DNA of 20,899 nt from Candidatus Aminicenantes bacterium UBA4085 (GTDB taxonomy: Bacteria; Acidobacteriota; Aminicenantia; Aminicenantales; UBA4085): NCBI GenBank assembly GCA_002383325.1, contig DFYJ01000144.1:82044-102942 (forward strand). The letters are read 5' to 3'. The first letter of the stretch is position 1; every line of letters begins with the position of its first letter. The notes under the pieces are model-generated. The model did no database searches. It was not told the DNA's origin and saw only the letters and a program-made list of their open reading frames with translations. Below, one piece after another: positions 6,881 through 14,157 of the stretch. Position numbers and translations under genes: made by a program.

Positions 6881-9199
6881 ATGAGCCGGCCCGCCCGCAT
6901 CAGCTCCGCACTCATCCTGGTTTTTTCCCTGGCCGCCTTGGCCGCCGCGATCTCGTCCGTCCCGCGCCGGAGCACCCGGATGGCCCCCGCATCGGCAGAT
7001 CCCGATCTGCTTAAAGTCGAAGCCTCGGGCTCCGGAGGGAGCCTCGTCGTGGGCGGGGAGACCTGGGCCAGTTTCACCTTTCCTGAGCTGATCGGGCGGG
7101 CGCCGGACCGCATCGACGTGAAGGCCATCGACGGCCGGACGGCGCGCGTCTCGGCAGCCTGGACGGTCGCCGCCGAATCCGCCCAGGACGAGTTGGCCAT
7201 TCCCTTCCGTTGGCGCGTCAAGCCGGACCTCTGGTGGGCCCCTCACTTGGCGCCGGAGCCCGGATATGTCGTCGCCCAGCACGTCTTCCGCTCGCCGGCC
7301 CTCATCACCGCCCGGGCCGGCACATCGCTGGCCATTGTCCCCGACCTGGACCTTGTCGGGCGCTCGGAGGCCAATCCCTGGTTCCTGGATTACGACGCCC
7401 CGGCCGGTGAAGCCCGGCTGGGCATGACCCTGACCGAGGTCCCGGTCCACGTTCTGTTCAAGAAGAAGCCGGGCCAGCGCTTCGCGCCCGGGACGATCGA
7501 GATCGCCTTCTTCGTCCTGGCCGATCACGGCCAGGGGCCCGCGCCCAATCCATGGCGGCGGGCCTCCGACTTCCTTTGGCGGCGCTGGGGCAGGCCCCTG
7601 CTCAACGCGGGCGAGCCCATCCAAGCGCCTTTGGATCGATACATCGAGCGGACCTACAACTGGGCCTTCGGAACATGGGGCTCATCCGTCTGGCAGGAGT
7701 TTGAGCTGGACGGCCGCAAGGTCGGAGCGCCGCAGTTCATCGTCAACGTCTCCCAGTCGCCAAACTCGCCCAATCCCTGGTTCCAGCGCGAGTTCCTGTC
7801 GATATGGAACCAGGCCTGGTTCTCCTCGCTTCGCAGCGCCTCCGGGCTCTATCGCTATGGCCGCAGGACCGGAAACCAGGACTACCTGCGGCGCGCCCGC
7901 CTGGCCAAGGAGCTGGCCTTGAGCGCGCCGCAGACCGACGGTCTCTTCCCCTCGGTCATCCGCACCGACAACGTCGAGGTGGAGGTCGGCGGGAAGAAGC
8001 TGCGCCGACCCAAGGGCTGGGAGACGGCCTATTGGACCAACTCCGACCGCCGCCCCGAGGAGTTCGGCGTGACCGCCGACGACATCCACATCCTGGACTC
8101 CAGCTGGACGGCCCTGCAGATGATCCGCTGGCACCGGGACCTGGAGCCCGACCCGCGGCTGAGGGCCTACGCCGAGACCTATGCCGCAGCCCTCATGAAG
8201 CTGCAGGACGCTGAAGGATTCTTTCCGGGCTGGGTCCATCCCAAGACCCGGGCCGCCGGGCGGGTCATGAACAGGACGCCGGAAAGCAGCGCCAGCGCCA
8301 CCTTCCTGCTCGAGCTGGCGTCATTGACGGACCGGAAAGTCTATCGCGAGGCGGGACTGCGGGCCGTGGACGCCGTGCTGAAGGAGATCGTTCCGGACGG
8401 ACGCTGGGAGGACTTCGAGACTTACTGGTCCTGCTGCGACTGGGGCCTGCCGGGACAGCTCGGCCGCAAAGTCGAGCGCAACGCCCTCTACAAGCAAAAT
8501 ACCCTTTCGATGTTCTGGACAGCCGAAGCGCTGCTGACCGCCTGGAAAGCGACGGGGCGGGCCGACTACCTGGCTTGGGGCCGCAGGACCTTGGACGAGC
8601 TTTCCATGGCCCAGCAAGTCTGGCAGCCGCCCTACATCCACGTTCCCGCCCTTGGCGGCTTCGGCGTCATGAACTCCGACGGCGAGTGGAACGATTCACG
8701 CGAGACGCTCTTTGCCGAGTTATTTCTGGACTACTACAAGGCGACGGGAGAAGCGGCCTACTTCGAACGCGGGGCGGCCGCCCTTCGCTCCGGCTTCATC
8801 ATGATGTACGCCTCCGAAAATCCCAAGGTCAAAGCCATGTGGGAGAAGGTCTATCCCTGGTTCGGCCCCGAGGACTACGGCTTCACCATGGAGAACTACG
8901 GCCACGGCGGCCGGACCAGCGCCGCCGGCCAGGGCATGGGCGTCTTCACCATCTACGACTGGGGCAACGGGGCCGCGGCCGAGGCGGCCAACCGGATCAT
9001 CGACCACTACGGCCAGGTCTACGTCGACCGGGCCAGGGGGAAAGCCTTCGGGCTGGACATGGTCGAGGTCCGGCCCGAGGCCAAGGGCGGCTGGACGCTC
9101 ACCGACAAGACCGGCGCCGGGCGCACGGTCCGGGTCGTCTTCGACAAGGGCGCGTCGCTGGAGGTCGACCTATCGCGGCCGGCCGTCATTATTTCATGA
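6881..9199 (+). CDS. Large secreted or anchored protein with (alpha/alpha)-barrel, glycosidase-like body
   Basis: The product is 772 residues. An N-terminal signal peptide or anchor (about 7-26) is followed by a beta-rich domain (about 45-215) and a long helical region (about 240-690). The helical region has recurring patterns such as YIERTYNWAFGTWGSSVWQ, ILDSSWTALQMIRWHRDL and NTLSMFWTAEALLTAWKATG, spaced like the helix pairs of six-hairpin glycosidases. Acidic and aromatic clusters (WEDFETYWSCCDWG, SDGEWNDSRETLFAELFLDYY) are good active-site candidates. The last 80 residues are beta-rich. I do not recognise the family. A role in polysaccharide degradation outside the cell is inferred from the fold impression, the export signal and the nearby GH43 gene. 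The ATG follows AAAGGAGA. A TAGAAT at 6839-6844 may be a -10 without a clear -35. Confidence 0.8.
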   Translation: MSRPARISSALILVFSLAALAAAISSVPRRSTRMAPASADPDLLKVEASGSGGSLVVGGETWASFTFPELIGRAPDRIDVKAIDGRTARVSAAWTVAAESAQDELAIPFRWRVKPDLWWAPHLAPEPGYVVAQHVFRSPALITARAGTSLAIVPDLDLVGRSEANPWFLDYDAPAGEARLGMTLTEVPVHVLFKKKPGQRFAPGTIEIAFFVLADHGQGPAPNPWRRASDFLWRRWGRPLLNAGEPIQAPLDRYIERTYNWAFGTWGSSVWQEFELDGRKVGAPQFIVNVSQSPNSPNPWFQREFLSIWNQAWFSSLRSASGLYRYGRRTGNQDYLRRARLAKELALSAPQTDGLFPSVIRTDNVEVEVGGKKLRRPKGWETAYWTNSDRRPEEFGVTADDIHILDSSWTALQMIRWHRDLEPDPRLRAYAETYAAALMKLQDAEGFFPGWVHPKTRAAGRVMNRTPESSASATFLLELASLTDRKVYREAGLRAVDAVLKEIVPDGRWEDFETYWSCCDWGLPGQLGRKVERNALYKQNTLSMFWTAEALLTAWKATGRADYLAWGRRTLDELSMAQQVWQPPYIHVPALGGFGVMNSDGEWNDSRETLFAELFLDYYKATGEAAYFERGAAALRSGFIMMYASENPKVKAMWEKVYPWFGPEDYGFTMENYGHGGRTSAAGQGMGVFTIYDWGNGAAAEAANRIIDHYGQVYVDRARGKAFGLDMVEVRPEAKGGWTLTDKTGAGRTVRVVFDKGASLEVDLSRPAVIIS

Positions 9200-9224
9200 C
9201 AACTTTTGGATCTCATAGGAGCCG

Positions 9225-9641
9225 CTATTGAAGCCTCTTATTGCCCGATTCTTTGATTACCAACTCGTTCTTGATGATTTTCATTTTGACAGGAGCGGAC
9301 AGATCCCCCACTCCCTGCCCAAATCTCCCGAATTTCGCCAGGTGCTTTCCGCTATTCTCGTAGATATGTACAGAATTTCCCTTATAATCGATTATATAGA
9401 TCATTCCACGCTCACCAACGGCGATGTCCGCAGGCTGCCATAGATAATCTTCGACTTCCTCATTCTCCGACGGATAGGAACGCAAGAACCGCAATTCTTT
9501 ATCGTTTTTTTGGGGTAACATACTAGATATCTTTCCCCATGGATTGGTTTGGGGATACATGATGCTTCCGAACATGAGCGCCACGCCTGCCATCAAGGCC
9601 ATGACGCACGATTGGTGGCGTTGATTCGTCATTGATCTCAT
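9225..9641 (-). pseudogene. 6-bladed beta-propeller (NHL-like) protein, truncated remnant
   Basis: The frame codes for 138 residues. After an N-terminal membrane helix or signal (about 12-28) comes the beginning of an NHL-type propeller: LWQPADIAVGERGMIYIIDYKGNSVHIYENSGKHLAKFGRFGQGVGDLSAPVKM. It then stops at TAG after KESGNKRLQ, partway through the second blade. Full proteins of this kind usually need 300-400 residues to close the propeller, so this is a 3'-truncated copy. The ATG overlaps the preceding thioredoxin-like stop as ATGA, so the pair was once translationally coupled. Base composition is about 42% GC in lines I counted, far below the flanks, which suggests foreign origin. A short independent function cannot be excluded. 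Confidence 0.6.
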
Positions 9642-10020
9642 GCTCCCCTAAGCACTTTTTCCACGCTGAGAGTGAATTTACTGATATCGTTTCCTTCCAG
9701 GAATTCGACAAGGCACCCATCTTTGCTCACAAGAAACACAATGTTATTAACGAGCAATTCGCCATATAAACGGATATAGTTCTTCCATTTCAATTCCAGA
9801 ACTTGGTCGCAGTACATCAGGGGCATTCCAATGTCTAACTGCGACCTTAAGGCTTCTATCTCCTCAAATCGATGTTTATCGGAGATATAGGCTACAGCCT
9901 GCAGGTACGGGTATTGACTCTGCATCTTATCCATCCAACTGATGAGAGACAAAGATCTGCAAGACTCGCAAAAGGTTGAAAACATTCCAACAAGATAATA
10001 CTCCCTTTGGTTGTTTTTAA
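9638..10020 (-). pseudogene. TlpA/thioredoxin-like protein, 5'-truncated remnant
   Basis: In frame, a thioredoxin-like sequence begins abruptly just after the hypD-like relic at 10021. It opens with the first core strand, REYYLVGMFSTFCESC, with a C-x-x-C redox motif, and continues through LQAVAYISDKHRFEEIEAL to VFLVSKDGCLVEFLEG and the stop. The first ATG in frame (9983-9985) lies inside the first strand, three codons before the motif, with no ribosome site at proper distance. The usual N-terminal signal or anchor and first helix are missing, so I take the gene as 5'-truncated, leaving about 115-127 residues. Its stop overlaps the propeller start. The block is AT-rich relative to the rest of the window. 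Its junction with the hypD relic marks the deletion or recombination point. Confidence 0.55.
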
Positions 10021-10068
10021 TTAAAATCCCATGTGCTCGGTGCGGCGGATGATCTCGTTCTGGAGGTC
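10021..10068 (-). pseudogene. Relic of a hypD-type glycyl-radical enzyme 3' end (direct repeat copy 2)
   Basis: Minus-strand codons read DLQNEIIRRTEHMGF and stop (TAA), identical in protein to the last 15 residues of the gene ending at 11789. In 48 bases there are three differences from 11789-11836, all transitions: GAA/GAG, GGG/GGA and TGA/TAA. All leave the protein and the stop unchanged, so the copy diverged while it was coding. Homology ends abruptly on the upstream side, eight bases before the AbiEii stop, and on the other side at the truncated thioredoxin-like gene. It is either the distal end of an insertion site or the last trace of a second copy of the gene. Confidence 0.8.
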
Positions 10069-10076
10069 GGGCCCGG

Positions 10077-10943
10077 CTATACAGCCTTGATCCGGGATGT
10101 AACGTCCAGGAAGAATTCCTTCGACCAGAGAGCCAAAGAGGCGTGATTCTTAATAAAGGGCTCCACTTCACGCCGGATCTGATCGATACTGAAGCTGTCG
10201 ATCCGGCGCGTGATCAGGTCGCGCAGGCTCTCTGCCGTCAGGGGGGCTGGTTCCGTCCAATGCCCGGTCTGGCGCATCCGCTGTTCGAGGTGGGCCAGAC
10301 GCAACTCCGGGTGATAGGCCGCGAACCAGACAAGATCGTACCAATCACGACCCTTGATCCGGCTCTTCCATTGGCGGCAGAGAACGGCGTGCATCTTGCC
10401 GGCCAAGAGATCGGGCAAGCTGAACGCCTTGACCGCGAACGGAACCGGCCGAAGTAGGAATCGGGTTTCCGTTGTGAATCCAGAGGGCGGATCGGTATCG
10501 ACCTCCAGCTTGATCTTCAGCACTTGGTTTTTGGGGACGCTCTTGACTAGATCATTATCGAACTCGACCATGATCATCTCGGTCCGCGTGTTGGCCTTGA
10601 GGAAGGCGGACTGGATGGCCGCTCCGGCCGGCTTGGTCCGGCTCTCGAGCACGACCGCAAATCCGAAGGAAGCGAGCTCCCTCTTCAGGGCTTCGCCGTA
10701 AGCGGTCAAGTCGAAATCCGCAGTCTTGGCGAGCAGCGAGAAATCCAGGTCCTCGGAGAAACGGTCGAGTCCGTAAAGCACCCGGAGAGCCGTGCCCCCA
10801 TAAAAGGCCGCCTTCTCGAAGAACTTGCTCCTCCAGAGGCCGAGAAGCGCGATCTCCTGCATGATCTCCCTGAGGGCGTGCAGAGAATCCTCGAGCGAGT
10901 GGACCTCGTAGGCGGCCAACATCTGGCGAATAGCCTCGTTCAT
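10077..10943 (-). CDS. abiEii: AbiEii/AbiGii-family nucleotidyltransferase toxin
   Basis: The product is 288 residues, cytoplasmic. It has the toxin-type nucleotidyltransferase signature: FYGGTALRVLYGLDRFSEDLDF (GG at 49-50, metal-binding D65 and D67), then KIKLEVDTDPP, LPDLLAGKMHAVLCRQ and KGRDWYDLVWF. Family members transfer nucleotides, in mycobacterial relatives to tRNA acceptor ends, and stop growth unless checked by the AbiEi antitoxin; type IV toxin-antitoxin behaviour and phage abortive infection are known for the family. The start overlaps the antitoxin stop by four bases. The length is normal and all motifs are intact, so it is probably functional. The stop lies only eight bases from the hypD relic at 10068. 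Its base composition is more moderate than that of the host genes. Confidence 0.92.
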   Translation of the reverse strand: MNEAIRQMLAAYEVHSLEDSLHALREIMQEIALLGLWRSKFFEKAAFYGGTALRVLYGLDRFSEDLDFSLLAKTADFDLTAYGEALKRELASFGFAVVLESRTKPAGAAIQSAFLKANTRTEMIMVEFDNDLVKSVPKNQVLKIKLEVDTDPPSGFTTETRFLLRPVPFAVKAFSLPDLLAGKMHAVLCRQWKSRIKGRDWYDLVWFAAYHPELRLAHLEQRMRQTGHWTEPAPLTAESLRDLITRRIDSFSIDQIRREVEPFIKNHASLALWSKEFFLDVTSRIKAV

Positions 10944-11599
10944 TCGGGCCTCCCCGGCTTAGATCTCCGTGCTTGTCCGAGATATCCGCTCAAGCGCTTC
11001 AGCCTCAGGGATCGATAGCGCTCGGCGAATTCCTGGATCACCTCGGGGGAAAAGGAGCGGATGGCGCCAGCATCGATCCGCAGATCCTCTTCGAGGAACC
11101 GGCCCATCTCCCCGATGGAAGCGATAGCAGCGCCGCGCACCGATACGATCTTGTCGGCCAAGGCCTTTTCGGGAGAAGCGATCAGAAACGCTTGGCCACG
11201 CTCCCCTTCAACCCGGACCATGCCGGTCTCATAAGCCCGGGCAGGGATCCGCCGGTACATGAAGAGCCCCACCGGTGTGCTGAACCGGTGCGGGCGATTC
11301 GGCGTGACCGATGTCAGGGACTCGACTTTTTCCGGAATGATCCCGTAGTAAGCGAGCGCGTAATCGAGAGAGACATAGGAGGGGCCATACACAAGATTGG
11401 CCAACAGCTCCTTGGAATAGGGCTGCCTTCGATGCTTATCTCCAAAAACATACAAGCCCTTCTTGATTCTAATGATGATCCCATGCCTGAGGAGATCGTT
11501 GATTTTATTTCGAGGATAAGCCAAGCCTTTTAAGGCATCGATCAGGACTTGATAATCAAAGATCTCGGCTGCGATGCTGTCTCGGACATTGACGGCCAT
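10940..11599 (-). CDS. abiEi: AbiEi-type antitoxin/transcriptional regulator
   Basis: The product is 219 residues. The N-terminal 60 residues form a winged helix (IFDYQVLIDALKGLAYPRNKINDLLRHGIIIRIKKGLYVFG) that binds DNA. The rest matches AbiEi antitoxins: ELLANLVYGPSYVSLDYALAYYGIIPE, the strand-rich middle FSTPVGLFMYRRIP, then FLIASPEKALADKIV. It represses its own operon and neutralises the AbiEii toxin without tight complex formation in known type IV systems. The ATG at 11597-11599 follows AAGGGGA. The stop overlaps the toxin start. Upstream is a strong promoter whose -10 is inside an inverted repeat, the expected AbiEi operator. The 5' half is AT-richer (about 48% GC in one line counted) than the host genes. 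Confidence 0.9.
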   Translation of the reverse strand: MAVNVRDSIAAEIFDYQVLIDALKGLAYPRNKINDLLRHGIIIRIKKGLYVFGDKHRRQPYSKELLANLVYGPSYVSLDYALAYYGIIPEKVESLTSVTPNRPHRFSTPVGLFMYRRIPARAYETGMVRVEGERGQAFLIASPEKALADKIVSVRGAAIASIGEMGRFLEEDLRIDAGAIRSFSPEVIQEFAERYRSLRLKRLSGYLGQARRSKPGRPE

Positions 11600-11645
11600 A
11601 TCGCATTCCCCTTACGAATGTAAACTATAAACAATCGTTATTTAG

Positions 11646-11678
11646 CATAGTATGCTGACTATTTATCAACATACTATG
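11646..11678. promoter_or_regulatory. Inverted-repeat operator of the AbiE operon
   Basis: Two 13-base arms face each other: CATAGTATGCTGA (11646-11658) and TCAACATACTATG (11666-11678), separated by seven bases. The arms match as CATAGTATG-N-TGA, with centres 20 bases apart, about two helix turns. The right arm covers the -10 box, so binding of the antitoxin would block RNA polymerase. This is the known style of AbiEi autoregulation. Confidence 0.75.
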
Positions 11679-11699
11679 ACATATTGTTGTATTTGTCAA
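11671..11699 (-). promoter_or_regulatory. AbiE operon promoter
   Basis: On the minus strand a perfect TTGACA (11694-11699), a 17-base spacer and TAGTAT (11671-11676) form a strong sigma-70-type promoter. Transcription would start near 11664, about 65 bases before the antitoxin ATG. The region is much more AT-rich than any other promoter in the window. Confidence 0.75.
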
Positions 11700-11788
11700 G
11701 CCCAATTAAAAAGCACTGAGCAGGGGTCATCCTCGAGGAGCTCGAGAGCGGCCGTCTCAAGGCTGCGAAGCACGAGGTCGTTCGGTTT

Positions 11789-11836
11789 TCAAAACCCCAT
11801 GTGCTCGGTGCGGCGGATGATTTCGTTCTGGAGGTC
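11789..11836. repeat. 48-bp direct repeat copy 1 (intact hypD 3' end)
   Basis: This is the last 16 codons including stop of the glycyl-radical enzyme gene. It matches 10021-10068 at 45 of 48 positions in the same orientation. The repeat start points are 1768 bases apart, and the interval between them holds essentially only the AbiE operon and its control region. The arrangement looks like the left and right ends of an inserted cassette. Confidence 0.8.
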
Positions 11837-14155
11837 CGCCGAGCAGTCCAGGAAGTAGTCGCTGTAGCCGGCCACCCGGACGATGAGATCCCGATATTTT
11901 TCGGGGTGCTTCTGGGCCTCGCGCAGGGTGTCGGCCGTGACCACATTGAACTGGACGTGGTGGCCGTCCATCTTGAAGTAGGTCCGGACCAGGTGCCCCA
12001 CGGCCCGCAGGCCCTCGTCGTCGGCCAGAAGCTGCGGAGTGAATTTCTGGTTGAGCAGGGTGCCGCCGGTTCTGACGTGGTCGATCTTGGCCGCTGATTT
12101 GAGGACCGCGGTCGGCCCCTGGCGGTCCGATCCCTGGACGGGCGAGATGCCCTCGCTGAGGGTTTCCCCCGCCTTGCGGCCATCGGGCGTGGCCCCGGTG
12201 ACCTTGCCGAAGTAGACGTGGACGGTCGTGGGCAGGAGGTTGATGCGGTACTTGCCGCCGCGCACGGTCGGGCGGCCGTCGATGGCCGCGAAGTAGGCTT
12301 CGAAGACCGACTTAGCGATGTCGTCGGCCGCGTCGTCGTCGTTGCCCCACTTGGGCGACCGCAGGAGCAGGGTCTGGCGCAGCGTGTCGTGCCCGGCGAA
12401 GTCCGCGGTCAGGGCTTCGAGCAGCTTCTTCATCGACACCGTTTTGAGCTGGTACACATGGACCTTAAGGGCGGCCAGGATGTCGGTGATCGAGCCCAGG
12501 CCCACGCCCTGGATGTAGTTGGAGTTGTAGCGCGCGCCGCCGGCGTGATAGTCCTTGCCGTTGGCGATGCAGTCGCTGATCAGGATGGAGAGGAACGGCG
12601 CGGGCAGGATCTTGGCGTAGAGCCGCTCGATGATCGCGTTGCCGGCGATCTTGACATCGACGAGCCGGCGGAGCTGGGCCGTGAAGGCGGCGAAGAGATC
12701 GTCGTAGGATTTGAACTTGGCCGGGTCGCCCGTATGCGGTCCGAGCTGCTTCTTGGTCCTGGGGTCGAAGCCGTCGTGAAGCGCCAGCTCTAAAACCTTG
12801 GGGATGTTGAAGTATCCGGTCAGGGTGTAGTTCTCCTTGCCGAAAGCCCCCGCCTCGACGCAGCCGCTGGCCCCGCCGTCGCGGGCGTCGGGGAAGCTCT
12901 TGCCCTGCCGGACCAGCTCTTTGACGATGGCGTCGGTGTTGAAGAAGGAGGGCTGGCCGAATCCGGTCTTGACGATCCGCAGGGCCCGCTGGACGAAGGC
13001 GTCGGGGCCTTTGGCCGAGATCTGGACCATGGAGCTGGGCTGGAGGAGACGCATCTCCTCGATGACGTCGAGGAGAAGGTAGGAGAGGTCGTTGACCGCA
13101 TCCGAGCCGTCGGATTTCAGGCCGCCGACGTTGATCAGGGCGAAGTCGGTGTAGGTGCCGCTCTCCTCGGCCGTGACGCCGACCTTGGGAGGGGCGGGCT
13201 GGTTGTTGAACTTGACCCAGAAGCACTGCAGCAGCTCGGCGGCCGATTCGCGGGTCAGCGTGCCGTCCTCCAGCCCCTTCTTGTAGAAGGGCCAGAGGTG
13301 CTGATCCAGCCGGCCGGGGTTGAAGGAGTCCCAGGTGTTGTACTCGGTAATGACGCCGAGGTGGACGAACCAATAGGCCTGCAGGGCCTCGTGGAAGTCG
13401 CGCGGGGCGTGGGCCGGAACCCGGTCGCAGACGTCGGCGATCTTGAGCAGCTCCTTTTTTCGTTCGGGCTTGGCCTCCTTGGCCGCCAGCTCGCGGGCCC
13501 TGTCGGCGTGGCGGCGGGCGGACAGGATCAGCGCCTCGGCCGCGATGCGCATGGCCCGCAGCTCCTCGCGCTTGTCCAGGGCCTCGGGGTCGGCCAGGAA
13601 ATCGAGCCTCGCGATGGATGCGTCGATGTCGGCGATGAAATCGAGCATCCCCCGCCGGTAGATCTTGTCGTCCAGGACGGTGTGGCCGGGGGCCCTCTGC
13701 TCCATAAACTCGGTGAAGACGCCTGCCTCGTAGGCCGCTTTCCACGTCTCCGGCAGCTCTTCCATCATCCGGTCGCGGATGGAGCGGCCGCGCCAGAAGG
13801 GGATGATCTCCTTCTCGTAGAGGGCGATCGTCCGGGCGTCGCACTTGAAAGACGTCTTGGGCCGCGAATCGAGAATGCGCAGGTCCTGGACGCTGTGGCA
13901 GGTGACCTCGGGGTAGGTCGGAGTGGCCTTGGGGGCGTGGCCGCGTTCGCCGACGATCAGCTCGCCGGCGTTGAAAACGATGGTCTTGCGGGCCAGGATG
14001 TGCTTGAAGGCCAGGGCGTGAGCCACGGCCGGGGAAACGCGGTCGGCCTCGGGGCTCTTATAGAACTCGGTGATCAGCCGGGCCCGCTCGCCGGAGATCG
14101 AAGGCACGGCCTTCAGGCTCTGGTCGCGGAGCTTCTTGACGCGGGCGGTCATCAT
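11789..14155 (-). CDS. hypD: Glycyl-radical enzyme, trans-4-hydroxy-L-proline dehydratase (HypD type)
   Basis: The product is 788 residues, cytoplasmic, with an N-terminal PFL domain and a C-terminal glycine-radical domain. The thiyl cysteine is C432 in SGCVEAG, and the radical glycine is G763 in VRVAGYS. Active-site residues I recall from the C. difficile hydroxyproline dehydratase (F152, H160, D278, S334, D339, F340, C434, E436, Y450, T645, G765) are all present here two positions lower: F150, H158, D276, S332, D337, F338, C432, E434, Y448, T643, G763. The constant offset supports the same reaction: dehydration of trans-4-hydroxy-L-proline to pyrroline-5-carboxylate. Length also fits (about 789). 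The activase lies directly upstream, two bases away. No proC is nearby. The ATG follows GGGAGG; a second ATG is adjacent. The symbol is also used for an unrelated hydrogenase gene. Confidence 0.88.
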   Translation of the reverse strand: MMTARVKKLRDQSLKAVPSISGERARLITEFYKSPEADRVSPAVAHALAFKHILARKTIVFNAGELIVGERGHAPKATPTYPEVTCHSVQDLRILDSRPKTSFKCDARTIALYEKEIIPFWRGRSIRDRMMEELPETWKAAYEAGVFTEFMEQRAPGHTVLDDKIYRRGMLDFIADIDASIARLDFLADPEALDKREELRAMRIAAEALILSARRHADRARELAAKEAKPERKKELLKIADVCDRVPAHAPRDFHEALQAYWFVHLGVITEYNTWDSFNPGRLDQHLWPFYKKGLEDGTLTRESAAELLQCFWVKFNNQPAPPKVGVTAEESGTYTDFALINVGGLKSDGSDAVNDLSYLLLDVIEEMRLLQPSSMVQISAKGPDAFVQRALRIVKTGFGQPSFFNTDAIVKELVRQGKSFPDARDGGASGCVEAGAFGKENYTLTGYFNIPKVLELALHDGFDPRTKKQLGPHTGDPAKFKSYDDLFAAFTAQLRRLVDVKIAGNAIIERLYAKILPAPFLSILISDCIANGKDYHAGGARYNSNYIQGVGLGSITDILAALKVHVYQLKTVSMKKLLEALTADFAGHDTLRQTLLLRSPKWGNDDDAADDIAKSVFEAYFAAIDGRPTVRGGKYRINLLPTTVHVYFGKVTGATPDGRKAGETLSEGISPVQGSDRQGPTAVLKSAAKIDHVRTGGTLLNQKFTPQLLADDEGLRAVGHLVRTYFKMDGHHVQFNVVTADTLREAQKHPEKYRDLIVRVAGYSDYFLDCSADLQNEIIRRTEHMGF

Positions 14156-14157
14156 GG

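Noticed and set aside
11732..11746. CTCGAG-GAG-CTCGAG as a terminator of hypD
   Set aside because: The stem is only six bases, each half is self-complementary, and no T run follows on the minus strand.
11789..11791. hypD TGA read as selenocysteine or read-through codon
   Set aside because: The protein already ends in the normal family C-terminus, TEHMGF, and the relic copy has TAA at the same place, so it is a true stop.
10021..11836. Insertion sequence or transposon with terminal inverted repeats around AbiE
   Set aside because: The flanking repeats are direct, not inverted, encode protein, and no transposase or integrase is present between them.
12465..13844. 459-codon frame in another minus-strand frame of the hypD gene
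   Set aside because: It is a compositional shadow of hypD; the hypD frame carries every catalytic residue.
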